DNA of 64,000 nt from an uncultured Eubacterium sp. (GCA_910580075.1 CAJTVR010000002.1:32281-96280), one strand, 5' to 3'; shown: positions 26,091 through 34,996, counted from the stretch's first letter. Translations and numbers: made by a program. The notes: generated by a model not told the origin, from the sequence alone.

Positions 26091-26849
26091 TTACCACCCC
26101 ATTTCCGAAAGAAAGGCTGACAGTTTTTCATGCCTTGCCATATCTCCATGCACATATCTGCCGAGCTGGCATTCTCCTATAATACTGCCGTCTTTTAAGT
26201 ACAAAATCCGGTTTCCCCTCCTGGCTGACCGCATATCATGGGTTACCATAACCACACTCTGTCCTGATTCATGAAACCGGCTGAACATATCCAGCACATC
26301 CAGCCCTGTTTTTGAATTCAGCGCCCCGGTCGGCTCATCGGCAAACAGTATTTTCGGTGAATTAATCAGCCCTCTTACAATTCCGACACGCTGCGCTTCC
26401 CCGCCGGAAATCTGCGCCGGAAATTTTTTCTGCATTTCCTCAGAAATTCCAGCCTTTTCAAACAATTCCCTGGTCCGTGCAGCCACCGCTTTTTTATCCT
26501 TTGACACAAGCAGCCCGGCTGCGAGCACATTGTCCAAAAGACTCATGCTGTCAATCAGATAAATCTGCTGAAAGACAAATCCGCAGTTTCTGCGCCGGAA
26601 TACGGCCAGTTCGTCTGTACTGCAGCGGGATATTTCCTGTCCCGCAAATGTAATTGTGCCAAGCGTCGGCGTATCCATTCCTGAGAGCGCATACATAAGC
26701 GTCGATTTTCCGGCTCCGCTCGCGCCCATAATAACAGTAAAATCTCCTTCGTATAAATCCAGGTCAATATTTTTTAAAATATGCTGCATAGTCCCTCCGT
26801 TTGAAAAAGACTTGCTTAAATTTTCGGTTCTGATCAATATCTGATTCAT
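26091..26849 (-). CDS. ABC transporter ATP-binding protein (MacB/LolD/BceA type)
   Basis: 252 aa. Walker A GASGAGKST (about 42-50), Q-loop CGFVFQQIYLID, signature ISGGEAQRVGIVRGL, Walker B KILFADEPTGALNS and switch VMVTHD are intact. The DEPTGALNS block is characteristic of the MacB/LolD subfamily. It powers the permease encoded one base downstream. Confidence 0.94.
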   Translation of the reverse strand: MNQILIRTENLSKSFSNGGTMQHILKNIDLDLYEGDFTVIMGASGAGKSTLMYALSGMDTPTLGTITFAGQEISRCSTDELAVFRRRNCGFVFQQIYLIDSMSLLDNVLAAGLLVSKDKKAVAARTRELFEKAGISEEMQKKFPAQISGGEAQRVGIVRGLINSPKILFADEPTGALNSKTGLDVLDMFSRFHESGQSVVMVTHDMRSARRGNRILYLKDGSIIGECQLGRYVHGDMARHEKLSAFLSEMGW

Positions 26850-27000
26850 AGGCTCCCCCTCCTTTTCATATCCTCATTTTAGATTTTTAACCCTTAAATG
26901 TCTTTAGGGAATTCTTAAACATTTCTTAAATCGTTCAGGCGGCAGATGCTGAACTTCGTATGTAAGTAAATAATATTAGGATGCAAATAACTGTATTTAG

Positions 27001-27118
27001 TGATATAATACAAAAGGATTCACTGTTATATATGCAATCTGCATATTATTTTGATTTAGGACGCAGACATGCGGACTCGCTGCTTTTATGCATCCTGCAT
27101 ATTTTTTGATTTAGGACG
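27001..27118 (+). promoter_or_regulatory. Extended -10 promoter and duplicated leader of the response-regulator gene
   Basis: TGATATAAT lies at 27001-27009. Two near-identical leader blocks, each ending ATTTTGATTTAGGACG or the same with one T more, follow at about 27033-27063 and 27089-27118. A third, ATTTTGTTTTAGGAGG, is the functional ribosome site at about 27250. This suggests duplication of the leader with a MITE piece inserted between (27127-27235). The remainder of the gap 26850-27000 holds no recognised feature. Confidence 0.4.
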
Positions 27119-27126
27119 TAACTACT

Positions 27127-27235
27127 GGTCCGTCCGCCGCCATAGCCTTGAAACACAAAATTTAGAATTTCTTACTGTTCGAAGGCGGAGCAGAAAAAGG
27201 AAAAAGTTTCTCCGCCCGGCGTCCAGGTGATCTAT
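27127..27235. mobile_element. MITE-like element, partial copy (right end)
   Basis: Reads GGTCCGTCCGCCGCC, AAAATTTAGAATTTCTTACT, GTTCGAAGGCGGAGCAG, AAAAAGTTTCTCCGCC and GGCGTCCAGGTGATC, collinear with 39505-39625. The left terminal arm is missing. Confidence 0.7.
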
Positions 27236-27270
27236 GCATTGTGCCTATCATTTTGTTTTAGGAGGTAATC

Positions 27271-27954
27271 ATGCAGTACGACTGTCTGATCATTGATGAT
27301 GAAAAAATGCTTGCCGACAGCACAGCAGAATATTTTAATTTATTTGAAGTAAAAACGGCTGCTGTATACAGCGTAGAAGAATGCCGCAGTTTCCTGCAGA
27401 CACATACAGCCCAGCTGCTGCTTTTAGATATCAATCTTGGAGACGGCAGCGGTTTTGTTCTGTGCAAGGATTTACGCAGGACTACAAATATCCCTATTCT
27501 GTTTATTTCCGCCAGATCAAGCGACGAAGATAAAATCACTGCCTTAAATATCGGCGGCGATGACTATGTGCAAAAGCCCTATTCCCTTGTTGTTTTGCTC
27601 GCCAAAGTAAAGGCAGTATTAAAACGTTATGGAGACAGCTGCAGAAAAGACGGCTATACGGACGCAAGACTGACAATTCATTTTGCTTCCAAATGCGTCC
27701 ATGTCGAAGGCCGCCCCGTTAAACTGACTATGCTGGAATTTAAACTGCTGTCATATCTGGTCAGAAACTGTGGCAGAGTCGTGTCCAAGCAAGAGCTGTT
27801 TGAAAACGTCTGGGAAGACAGATTCACCGGAGACGGAACACTGAATGTACATATCAGAAAAATCCGGGAATGCATTGAGCCAAATCCGAATAAACCGGAA
27901 TATATCATTACCTGCTGGGGAGAAGGCTATCGGTTTGAGGGAAGCGGAACATGA
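27271..27954 (+). CDS. OmpR-family response regulator
   Basis: 227 aa. Receiver domain with Asp53 in LLLLDINLG and Lys in YVQKPY; winged-helix domain with LTMLEFKLLSYLV, VVSKQELFENVW and LNVHIRKIRECIE. AGGAGG precedes the ATG. It overlaps the kinase gene by four bases (ATGA). It diverges from the ABC exporter operon and probably controls it. Confidence 0.93.
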   Translation: MQYDCLIIDDEKMLADSTAEYFNLFEVKTAAVYSVEECRSFLQTHTAQLLLLDINLGDGSGFVLCKDLRRTTNIPILFISARSSDEDKITALNIGGDDYVQKPYSLVVLLAKVKAVLKRYGDSCRKDGYTDARLTIHFASKCVHVEGRPVKLTMLEFKLLSYLVRNCGRVVSKQELFENVWEDRFTGDGTLNVHIRKIRECIEPNPNKPEYIITCWGEGYRFEGSGT

Positions 27955-29225
27955 AAAAGACGATTGTATTATTTTGTCTGCTGCTGCCATTTCTTGCACA
28001 GGCGGCTGCCCTGATTTTATTTGCAGAAAACAGTCAGGCTGTCCCTCAGGATACAATTGCAGTAAATGACATTTTAAAAACGATAGAAGCCCGCTGGAAT
28101 GTTCAGGAAATTCCTGCCGCACAAGGCAGCCCTATGCCGGACTTTGCCGTGCTTGATAAAGACGGGCAGCTCTTATGGAAAACAGCTGATTTTGTGAGCG
28201 AAAGCATTCATGCTGCCATTCAGCACCGGGATACAATACTGGATATCTGCCCAAACGGAGAAACAGCAGGGAAACTGATTGTTTATAACACAGCCGAAGA
28301 AATATTTTCATCACAAAAACAGACGGCTGTCTGTATATTTATATTATCACTCCTTTTTCAGGCGCTTGTGCTGGCCGTTTTTATTTTCTATTTTGAGCGG
28401 ACTTTTATCCGGCCGTTTCAGAAATTAGAAGACTTTGCGCAGCGGGTAGCAGGCGGCTGCCTGGATATCCCGCTTGCCATGGACAGGAAAAATATATTCG
28501 GCGCATTTACCGAAAGTTTTGACCTGATGCGCACAGAGCTGAAAAAAGCAAAATCAGCCGAAGCCAGGGCCAGCGAAGAAAAAAAAGAACTGGTAGCAAA
28601 ACTCTCTCACGATATCCGGACCCCTGCTGCCAGCATCAAAGCTGCCTCTGAACTGGGACTGGCGCTGTCTGAAACAGAACGTATGAAAGATAATTATACA
28701 CAGATTATCCGCAAAGCAGACCAGATCAATACATTAATTACAGATTTATTCACAGCGACACTCAAAGAACTGCAGCAGCTTCCAGTCGAACCCTGTGAAA
28801 TCGAAAGCAGCATCCTTGCCACGCTGCTTGAAAATGCAGACTATCTGCACCATGCCGTAATCCCTGACATTCCAGAATGCCTGCTCTATGCTGACAAACT
28901 CCGTCTGCAGCAGGTTATTGACAATATTTTTGCAAATTCCTACAAATATGCAGATACAGACATCACGATCCGCGTCTGCCAGAGGAAGGGCTGTTTTATA
29001 CTGGAAATAGAAGATTTCGGCGGAGGAGTCCCGCCAGAGGAACTTGCAGTCATGAAACACAAATTTCAGCGCGGCAGCAACGCAAAGGATGCCCAGGGTG
29101 CTGGTCTTGGACTTTATATTTCAGATTATTTTATGAAAGAAATGGGCGGGGAACTTATAGTGAAAAATGGAGAAAATGGATTAAATGTAAAAGTAGTAAT
29201 TATGCTGGCAGGCAGAGCAGCGTGA
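27951..29225 (+). CDS. Sensor histidine kinase
   Basis: 424 aa. N-terminal membrane segment (about 4-25), a sensor stretch of about 100 residues, a second membrane segment (about 127-148), HAMP-like region, HisKA with KLSHDIRTP (His220), then ATPase motifs NIFANSYKYAD, DFGGGVP and GAGLGLYIS. The extracellular part is larger than in BceS-type kinases, so the signal may be direct rather than through the transporter. Partner of the regulator it overlaps. Confidence 0.93.
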   Translation: MKKTIVLFCLLLPFLAQAAALILFAENSQAVPQDTIAVNDILKTIEARWNVQEIPAAQGSPMPDFAVLDKDGQLLWKTADFVSESIHAAIQHRDTILDICPNGETAGKLIVYNTAEEIFSSQKQTAVCIFILSLLFQALVLAVFIFYFERTFIRPFQKLEDFAQRVAGGCLDIPLAMDRKNIFGAFTESFDLMRTELKKAKSAEARASEEKKELVAKLSHDIRTPAASIKAASELGLALSETERMKDNYTQIIRKADQINTLITDLFTATLKELQQLPVEPCEIESSILATLLENADYLHHAVIPDIPECLLYADKLRLQQVIDNIFANSYKYADTDITIRVCQRKGCFILEIEDFGGGVPPEELAVMKHKFQRGSNAKDAQGAGLGLYISDYFMKEMGGELIVKNGENGLNVKVVIMLAGRAA

Positions 29226-29300
29226 TGCTGTGTCTTGCTTGCGTCTGTGGCTGCACACCACGGACCGGGGTTTGATGGCCTGGCGTTTCGGATTGCAGAA

Positions 29301-29476
29301 CAGTATAATATAGGATTCCCGAACGCCAGGCAGAGAAATGTTTTCCTTTTTCTGTTCCGCCTTCGAACAGTAAGAAATTCTAAATTTTCTGCTTCCAGTC
29401 TGTGGCAGCGGACGGACCGGTGTCTGATGCCCTGTCGTTATTTCATACTTTATGCAGTGGCACTGGCTGGTACCGG
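29301..29476. mobile_element. MITE-like element, left half
   Basis: From CAGTATAATATAGGATTCCC, AACGCCAGGCAGAG through TTCTGTTCCGCCTTCGAACA and GCGGACGGACCGGTGTCTGA to GGCACTGGCTGG, collinear with the left two-thirds of 23431-23740. The right arm is missing. Confidence 0.65.
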
Positions 29477-29564
29477 ATGAATTTTACGTGTATTCCTGGA
29501 TTCCGTTTTCAAGACTTGCAAAGTACGGCCTTCGGCTGCCTGTGACAGGGCAGTATCATGCTCT

Positions 29565-29800
29565 GCCTGGCTGCGGCAGGGCAGCATCATGCTGGAAGAC
29601 CGCTGTACAAAGGCGGCTGCTGGCTGCGACAGGATAAACATGATACTGGCAGATCGCTGTATAAAGGCACGGCTGCTGGCTGCGACAGGATAAACATCAT
29701 GCTGGCAGATCGCTGTACAAAGGCAGCTGCTGGCTGCGACAGGAAAACATCATGCTGGCAAACCTCTATACAAAGGCGGCTGCTGGCTGCGGCAGAATAA
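29565..29800. repeat. Four tandem repeats of 53-56 bp between two MITE pieces
   Basis: The block TGGCTGCGACAGG(A)TAAACAT recurs with starts at 29621, 29677, 29731 and 29784. Units also share CATGCTGGCAGATCGCTGTA and CAAAGGC. Frame-shifting unit lengths argue against coding. It is not a CRISPR: units are contiguous without spacers. Confidence 0.75.
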
Positions 29801-29879
29801 ATATCCATATACCAGGCTCTGAAATACGTCTGAAAAATGGCATGGCTGCGGGACAGACACGTGAAATACATCCAGTAAA

Positions 29880-30107
29880 CAGCCAGGCGGAGAAACTTTT
29901 TCCTTTTTCTGTGACTCCGTAGAACTGTTAGAAATTCTTAATTTTCTGCCTGATAAACAGGATTTGGGGCACACTGCCTGTCGCTGCAGAAAACCCGGAA
30001 TCCCCAAAAGGTGCTTGCCAGTGCCAGAACATAAAGCATGCCAAAGCGTCGGAGGCGGAACAGAAAAAGGAAAAAGTTTCTCCGCCTGGCGTCCGGCTAA
30101 TCTATAC
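29880..30107. mobile_element. MITE-like element, copy in opposite orientation
   Basis: Both arms are present: AGCCAGGCGGAGAAACTTTT at the left and AAAAGTTTCTCCGCCTGGCG at the right, ending GTCCGGCTAATC. Inside is CCCCAAAAGGTGCTTGCCAG, the reverse of the 23431 copy core. With the pieces at 29301 and 29565 it fills the 986-bp gap between the kinase and the XRE gene; no other gene is seen there. Confidence 0.75.
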
Positions 30108-30171
30108 TTTTCAGCATGCATCTGCTTTGAATTTTAAGCACACACTAAAGCGCCCCGAAACTGTATCCGTA

Positions 30172-30180
30172 TGATACAAT
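30172..30180 (+). promoter_or_regulatory. Extended -10 promoter of the XRE-membrane gene
   Basis: TGATACAAT, 31 bp before the ATG at 30212. No convincing -35. Confidence 0.35.
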
Positions 30181-30211
30181 AGAAATAAAAGCATCAAGGC
30201 AGGAAATATTT

Positions 30212-30859
30212 ATGGAATTTCATGAAAAATTACAGGAACTCAGAAAACAAAAAAATTTAACACAGGAAGAACTTTCTGAAATGCTGTTTGTTTCACGAAC
30301 TGCTATTTCAAAATGGGAATCAGGCCTTGGTTATCCTAGCATTGATTCATTAAAAGCTATTGCACAATTTTTCGGGATAACAATAGATGATCTGCTCTCT
30401 AACAGGGAATTGATCTGCATAGCAGAAGAAGACAGCTGTAAAAAAACACAGCATATGCGTGATTTAGTGTTTGGCCTGCTTGACTGTTCTATTGGAATGC
30501 TGTTTTTTCTGCCTCTTTTTGGCCAGCAGGTAAATGGGATTATTTATCAGGTGCCGCTTCTATCATTAGAGAATCTTCCCTTGTACATAAAATCTGCATA
30601 CTTTGCAGTTATTTTATTAACAGCTCTTATGCTGTGTATTATACCTACAGCTATTATGCAGTTTAACCGCTTAATTTCCTGCGAAAAAATAAGGTATACG
30701 GCCACTGCTCTTTGCAGCATTTATGCCGCTCTTATGGTTATTGGCCGGATTTTGTCCGGTGTGCATTGGATTAGTGATATTTTAGGAGGAATACTGCTTA
30801 GTGCAACGCTTGTTATGTTTTATTATTCTATAGTTTCAGCAGTGTGCAAAGAGATATAA
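30212..30859 (+). CDS. XRE-type DNA-binding protein with membrane domain ending in a PAP2-like motif
   Basis: 215 aa. Residues 1-65 are an XRE helix-turn-helix (LTQEELSEMLFVSRTAISKWE, split across helices 2-3; GYPSIDSLKAIAQFF). Residues about 85-215 hold four to five hydrophobic helices. The first part matches the membrane tail common in clostridial XRE proteins. The end, GRILSGVHWISDILGG, matches the last PAP2 phosphatase signature (Arg, His, Asp). Earlier PAP2 motifs are not visible, so this could be a fusion to a PAP2 remnant or convergence. A membrane-tethered regulator is the cautious reading. Confidence 0.75.
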   Translation: MEFHEKLQELRKQKNLTQEELSEMLFVSRTAISKWESGLGYPSIDSLKAIAQFFGITIDDLLSNRELICIAEEDSCKKTQHMRDLVFGLLDCSIGMLFFLPLFGQQVNGIIYQVPLLSLENLPLYIKSAYFAVILLTALMLCIIPTAIMQFNRLISCEKIRYTATALCSIYAALMVIGRILSGVHWISDILGGILLSATLVMFYYSIVSAVCKEI

Positions 30860-31075
30860 AATGAAGAATCTGACTGCCCCTGTACAGGCAGCCAGCGATT
30901 ATGTTACAATAAACTGGAAAATCTGACTTTTCTACTTTGCATACTGGTAACATTTTTATATCATCTGCAGTCAGGGAAAGACTGTCCAGAACAGGAAGTA
31001 TACTTACGAAGCTGGAAATCCCCGCACCGGGGCGGAAAGGTCTGCAGACAGGAAAGCGAATTTAAGGAGGTTTAT

Positions 31076-31846
31076 ATGATTGAACAGATAAAAACAGCGG
31101 TAATAAATGCCAGCTGCATTATGCTGGAAGCTGAAGAGAAAAGCATCGATATACATGATAAAGGCGGTCACGCTAATTTTGTAACACAATATGATTCGCG
31201 TGTACAGGAGCAGCTGACAGAATCTCTCTCGAAAATCCTGCCGGAGGCTGTGTTTATGGGGGAGGAAGATGACGCATCATCTTCTTATACAGATAAGGGA
31301 TATCTGTTTATCATTGATCCCATTGACGGAACTACGAATTTTATCCGCCAGAACCATACCAGCAGCATTTCCGTCGGCCTGTTAAAAGACGGGGAGAGCA
31401 TGCTTGGCGTTGTGTATAATCCATATAAAAAAGAAATATTTTATGCCGAAAAAGGCCGCGGTGCTTATCGAAACGGAAGTCCCATACATGTTTCCGAAGA
31501 ACCTTTGTCAAACGGCATTCTGCTCTTTGGCACTTGTCCATACTACGAAGATCTCGCCAGGCCGTCTTTTGATGCCGCTTATCATTATTTTAGAAAATGT
31601 CTGGATTTGCGAAGAAGCGGATCTGCTGCCATAGATCTCTGCGATATCGCCTGCGGCAGGGCTGAACTGTTTTTTGAACTAAAGCTGAGTCCCTGGGATT
31701 ACGCAGCGGGTTCCCTGATTATAAAAGAGGCCGGAGGTAATATCTGCGGGCCGGGCCAGACAGAACTGCAGTTTCGGGAAGCACAGGGAATTGTTGCCTG
31801 TGGAAAAGGGATTTCAACAGAGGATCTGTCTTATTTTTCAAGATGA
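31076..31846 (+). CDS. Inositol monophosphatase family protein
   Basis: 256 aa. The metal-binding motifs are MGEEDD (about 61-66), DPIDGTTN (about 82-89) and WDYAAG. This superfamily includes inositol-1-phosphatase, CysQ (PAP phosphatase) and fructose-1,6-bisphosphatase types. The sequence alone does not decide. A CysQ-like role would fit with the sulfation genes 24 kb away, but is only a possibility. AAGGAGG precedes the ATG. Confidence 0.88.
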   Translation: MIEQIKTAVINASCIMLEAEEKSIDIHDKGGHANFVTQYDSRVQEQLTESLSKILPEAVFMGEEDDASSSYTDKGYLFIIDPIDGTTNFIRQNHTSSISVGLLKDGESMLGVVYNPYKKEIFYAEKGRGAYRNGSPIHVSEEPLSNGILLFGTCPYYEDLARPSFDAAYHYFRKCLDLRRSGSAAIDLCDIACGRAELFFELKLSPWDYAAGSLIIKEAGGNICGPGQTELQFREAQGIVACGKGISTEDLSYFSR

Positions 31847-32010
31847 CAGATGCTTTAGAGCTTGTCTTAAAAATATTTTCCGTAATCACGTTTTGCAGAG
31901 AATTTATCCCAAATTTATAAGGCATAGCAGGCTGCACTGTCTAAATCGGGAATGAATTCTCCGCAAAGCAGGGAATAAAGACTGCTGAAATGAATAACAG
32001 CTCCAGCCAG

Positions 32011-32048
32011 AGGGCGGATATACTCCTCCATCCGGCTGGTTTTTGATC
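32011..32048 (+). terminator. Intrinsic terminator after the inositol-phosphatase family gene
   Basis: CCAGCC and GGCTGG form the base of a stem with an inner GCGGAT/ATCCG pairing, followed by TTTTTG. It is about 165 bp past the stop; the sequence between has no recognised gene. A half copy of the GGCTGTCACACTAAG repeat follows at 32062. Confidence 0.6.
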
Positions 32049-32122
32049 AAGTCAAAATTCAGAGGCTGTCACACTAAGTAAAACACAGACAGAATGTCGC
32101 TCAGTGCCTTGCAAATTTCTGC

Positions 32123-33109
32123 TTACAGTCTGTAGTCAATATGGCGGTAATTTTTTAAATCTTCTGTTTCAAAAAACATCATATGCCTGACTGCTTCCCG
32201 TTCTGCTGCCTCGGCTTTTCTCTTCATCCGTTCCTCTGCAATACGGTTTTCAGCAGCCTCAGCTATAGTTTCTTTCGAATGCTGTGACGTATCTGCAGAC
32301 ATCGTCTGCCCGTCGTCCTGCCGCTTAACCAGCCTTTCTTCCAGGCCGGACTCTGCTTTTCCCGGCCCTTTCTGTAAACTGGCAGCTGTCCCGTCTTTCA
32401 GGCTTTCCTCTGTCCTGTCTTCCTGATTTTCCTGCAGTCCCTGGTTCAGACTTCCCTGTAAGCTGGCAGCTGTCCTGTCTTCCTGATTTTCCTGCAGCTC
32501 CTGGTTCAGCTCATATTCCAGGCCTTCCTGCAGTCCCTGGTTCAGTTCTTCTTCCAGACTTCCCTGTAAGCCGGCGTCTGTTTCATTTTCCAGGCCTTCC
32601 TGCAATTTGTCCATTTCCTCATTCTGATTTTCCTGCAGCTCCTGGTTCAGTTCTTCTTCGAGCTCTTCCTCCACTTCTTCCATCACTTCCGTTATTTCGT
32701 CCATGATTTCTGTCAGCATGCCTTTGCTCTCTTCTTCGGTTCCGCAGGCTTCTTCGATTCTGTCTTCCCTGCGTTCTTCTTCGGTCTTCGGAGCTGTTTT
32801 TTCTGCTTCTTCTGCAATCTTTTCCCCGATTTCCTCTGCTTCATCCAGGATATGCATCATCTGGCTGTTATTGTACTGCTGTTTTGCTGCAGCAATCTGG
32901 TCTTCATAGGAATGGAACATTTCCAGTTTCCTTGCAATATCTTCCAGGCTGCTGCATTCCATATTTTTCAGGTTATCTTTCTGCTTTTCAAAAAAATCTA
33001 CCTGGCTGGCACATTTTTGCTGCCTCTGCACTTTTTCCTGAGTGCTTTTTAATCCGCTGTTCATCTGTATAAATGACAGCATCCCGCCTGCCTGTACGCT
33101 TACATTCAT
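32123..33109 (-). CDS. Hypothetical acidic Glu/Gln-rich repeat protein
   Basis: 328 aa, not recognised. Residues 1-100 are predicted helical. Residues about 105-250 are very acidic and built of repeats such as ELNQELQENQ, NQGLQEGLE and EDRTAASLQGS, encoded by 36- to 75-bp degenerate tandem DNA repeats. The C-terminus is a basic-acidic helix (RIAEERMKRKAEAAEREAV). No signal peptide or membrane segment is seen. A coiled-coil cytoplasmic protein is likely. AAGGAGG precedes the ATG. Repeat number is probably variable between strains. Confidence 0.65.
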   Translation of the reverse strand: MNVSVQAGGMLSFIQMNSGLKSTQEKVQRQQKCASQVDFFEKQKDNLKNMECSSLEDIARKLEMFHSYEDQIAAAKQQYNNSQMMHILDEAEEIGEKIAEEAEKTAPKTEEERREDRIEEACGTEEESKGMLTEIMDEITEVMEEVEEELEEELNQELQENQNEEMDKLQEGLENETDAGLQGSLEEELNQGLQEGLEYELNQELQENQEDRTAASLQGSLNQGLQENQEDRTEESLKDGTAASLQKGPGKAESGLEERLVKRQDDGQTMSADTSQHSKETIAEAAENRIAEERMKRKAEAAEREAVRHMMFFETEDLKNYRHIDYRL

Positions 33110-33169
33110 AAAGGCCCTCCTTTCTTAGAGCGTGTCTTGAAAATCTGTGTAATTATATTATTGGCCGGA

Positions 33170-33280
33170 CAGTATAGGTTACCCGGACGCCAGGCGGAGA
33201 AACTTTTTCCTTTTTCTGTTCCGCTTTCGAACAGAAAAAGGAAAACATTTCTCTGCCTGGCGTTCGGGAATCCCATACTG
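33170..33280. mobile_element. MITE-like element reduced to a solo hairpin
   Basis: The arm beginning CAGTATAGGTTACCCGGACG and running through GGCGGAGAAACTTTTTCC to TTTTTCTGTTC pairs with GAACAGAAAAAGGAAAAC through CTGCCTGGCG to TTCGGGAATCCCATACTG around about 7 nt. The right terminus TTCGGGAATCCCATA is then directly repeated at 33281-33295. The interior of longer copies is absent. Confidence 0.8.
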
Positions 33281-33311
33281 TTCGGGAATCCCATATTATT
33301 TCAAACACACT

Positions 33312-34595
33312 CTATATCAAATACTTTAGAATAAAAGATTTCAGCTCATCCGTCCATTCCTGCCTGCCCAGCAAAGATACATCTGCCGTATCCCTGATGT
33401 TTACATATGCTGCCTGGCCCAGGCCTCCGCATCCTGGTACTTTCATAATGGTGCCATAACTGAAAACTGCATAGTTTCCTTTTATTTTATATTTTGCGGC
33501 CAGCTGATTCATCTGACCGGGACTGATGAAAAAGGCATCATTTGCAGCCTCCGCCTGAAAACCTTCTGATTCCAGGTCATAGGTCAAAAGATTCATATTT
33601 TCATCATAGACTGCAATTTCTTCTGATACCGTATATCTTGGAACAGAGACTGCTATAACGGCTGCCGCCCCTGTTATAATCACCATGGCCGCGGCTGCCC
33701 TGCTGGTTTTCAGCCTCTTTTTATACCGGACTATTTCGCATGGATGCTTATTCAGCAGCTCTTTCAGTTCCGCAAGCCTTTCCATACGCTTTTTTAATAC
33801 TGCAAAGCAGCTTCCTGAAAAGGCTGTAATGCTTTCCTGAATCAGATACTGCCGCTTCATTCTGACTGTTTTGAGCATGACGCCTGCATATCCGCAGACA
33901 TCCAGCGGTCCGAGCGTTACGCTTATTTCATCACTGCTGTATTCCATATTTTCCCGCAGCTTTTCATCCAGTATATACACAAGCGGATGCACCCACCATA
34001 GTATTTTTAACAATGCATAAATATTGAGCAAAAATACATGTCCCTGCCGGATATGGACGGCTTCATGATAAAGAACTGCATAGAATTCTTCCTTCGTAAG
34101 CGTTTCTTTTAAATACTCAGGAACTACAATATAAGGTTTTATCAGACCTCCCGCAAAAGGACTGCACTGCATCTTTGTCAGATATACCTGAATGCGGCAT
34201 GTTCCTCTTTTCTGTTTTAGAAAAAGCGGATATTCTTCCCTGCGCATACGCTGCATGGATTTCAGGCTGCGGCGCAGCCGGCGGCACATAAGTGCATAAC
34301 GCAGGGCTGGAATTCCTGCAATGCCAAAGTAACAGACTGCCATTTTGATTGTTACAAGCTGCTGCAGCCAGTTAGAATACAAAAACATCCGCCCTTCATA
34401 AAAAATCCTGGAATATCCCGTCAGTACAGCTAACGGAACCAGTGCAAGCGCCAGCATGCTGCAGCCCCATCTGCGTGATCCGCCAGCATGGCAGATTATA
34501 AGCGCAGCTGTCATAAATACTGTCGCAGCTGTCATAATGCGCAGCAGCTTCAAGAAACTGTATAAAATGATAAATGCAATAAAATCCGGCATCAT
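33312..34595 (-). CDS. M56-family membrane metallopeptidase (BlaR1/MecR1-like antirepressor)
   Basis: 427 aa. N-terminal membrane helices, cytoplasmic zinc-protease domain with HEAVH (about residue 173), and a last membrane helix (about 315-335) followed by a short extracellular tail of about 90 residues. The C-terminal tail is too short for the penicilloyl-sensing domain of true BlaR1, so the signal is unknown. It overlaps the repressor gene by four bases. By analogy it would cleave or trigger cleavage of the BlaI-type repressor. Confidence 0.88.
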   Translation of the reverse strand: MMPDFIAFIILYSFLKLLRIMTAATVFMTAALIICHAGGSRRWGCSMLALALVPLAVLTGYSRIFYEGRMFLYSNWLQQLVTIKMAVCYFGIAGIPALRYALMCRRLRRSLKSMQRMRREEYPLFLKQKRGTCRIQVYLTKMQCSPFAGGLIKPYIVVPEYLKETLTKEEFYAVLYHEAVHIRQGHVFLLNIYALLKILWWVHPLVYILDEKLRENMEYSSDEISVTLGPLDVCGYAGVMLKTVRMKRQYLIQESITAFSGSCFAVLKKRMERLAELKELLNKHPCEIVRYKKRLKTSRAAAAMVIITGAAAVIAVSVPRYTVSEEIAVYDENMNLLTYDLESEGFQAEAANDAFFISPGQMNQLAAKYKIKGNYAVFSYGTIMKVPGCGGLGQAAYVNIRDTADVSLLGRQEWTDELKSFILKYLI

Positions 34596-34996
34596 CCTCC
34601 ATCTCTTTCTCCCTCTTTCAGCCTGTCCATAAGTTCTTCTAATTCAGAAAGCTGTTCTCCGCTCAGCTGTGAATGTTCCAGAAAACTGGCCACAGCCAGC
34701 GTAGAGTTGCCGCCAAAATAATTACGTACAAAACGCTCCTGTTTTTCTCTCAGGCATTCCTCTTTGGATTTAACCACATAATAATGATAGACACGTGCGT
34801 CTTTTTCATCTATTTCATACCGGATGACTCCTTTGACCAGCAGGCGGTTAATCAGCACGCGGATTGTTCTTGCAGTTACATCCAGCGTACCTTTTAATAA
34901 CTGTATAATTTCTGAAGCAGTCATATCCCTGCCTTCCTTCCAGAGTACTTCCATTACGAGCCATTCTGTTTCACTTGGCGTCGTTTCTCTTACCAT
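34592..34996 (-). CDS. BlaI/MecI/CopY-family transcriptional repressor
   Basis: 134 aa winged helix: SETEWLVMEVLWKEGRDMTA, DVTARTIRVLINRLLVKGVI and KDARVYHYYVVKSKEE, then a C-terminal dimerisation helix. This is standard length. Its likely operator is the palindrome upstream at 35090-35105. Probably autoregulates itself and the M56 peptidase gene and may also affect the transglutaminase operon, whose stop is about 110 bp upstream of this gene. Confidence 0.92.
   Translation of the reverse strand: MVRETTPSETEWLVMEVLWKEGRDMTASEIIQLLKGTLDVTARTIRVLINRLLVKGVIRYEIDEKDARVYHYYVVKSKEECLREKQERFVRNYFGGNSTLAVASFLEHSQLSGEQLSELEELMDRLKEGERDGG

Noticed and set aside
29565..29800. Possible CRISPR array
   Set aside because: Units are contiguous and imperfect, with no unique spacers and no cas genes. 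The same applies to 37895-38282 and 1435-1632.
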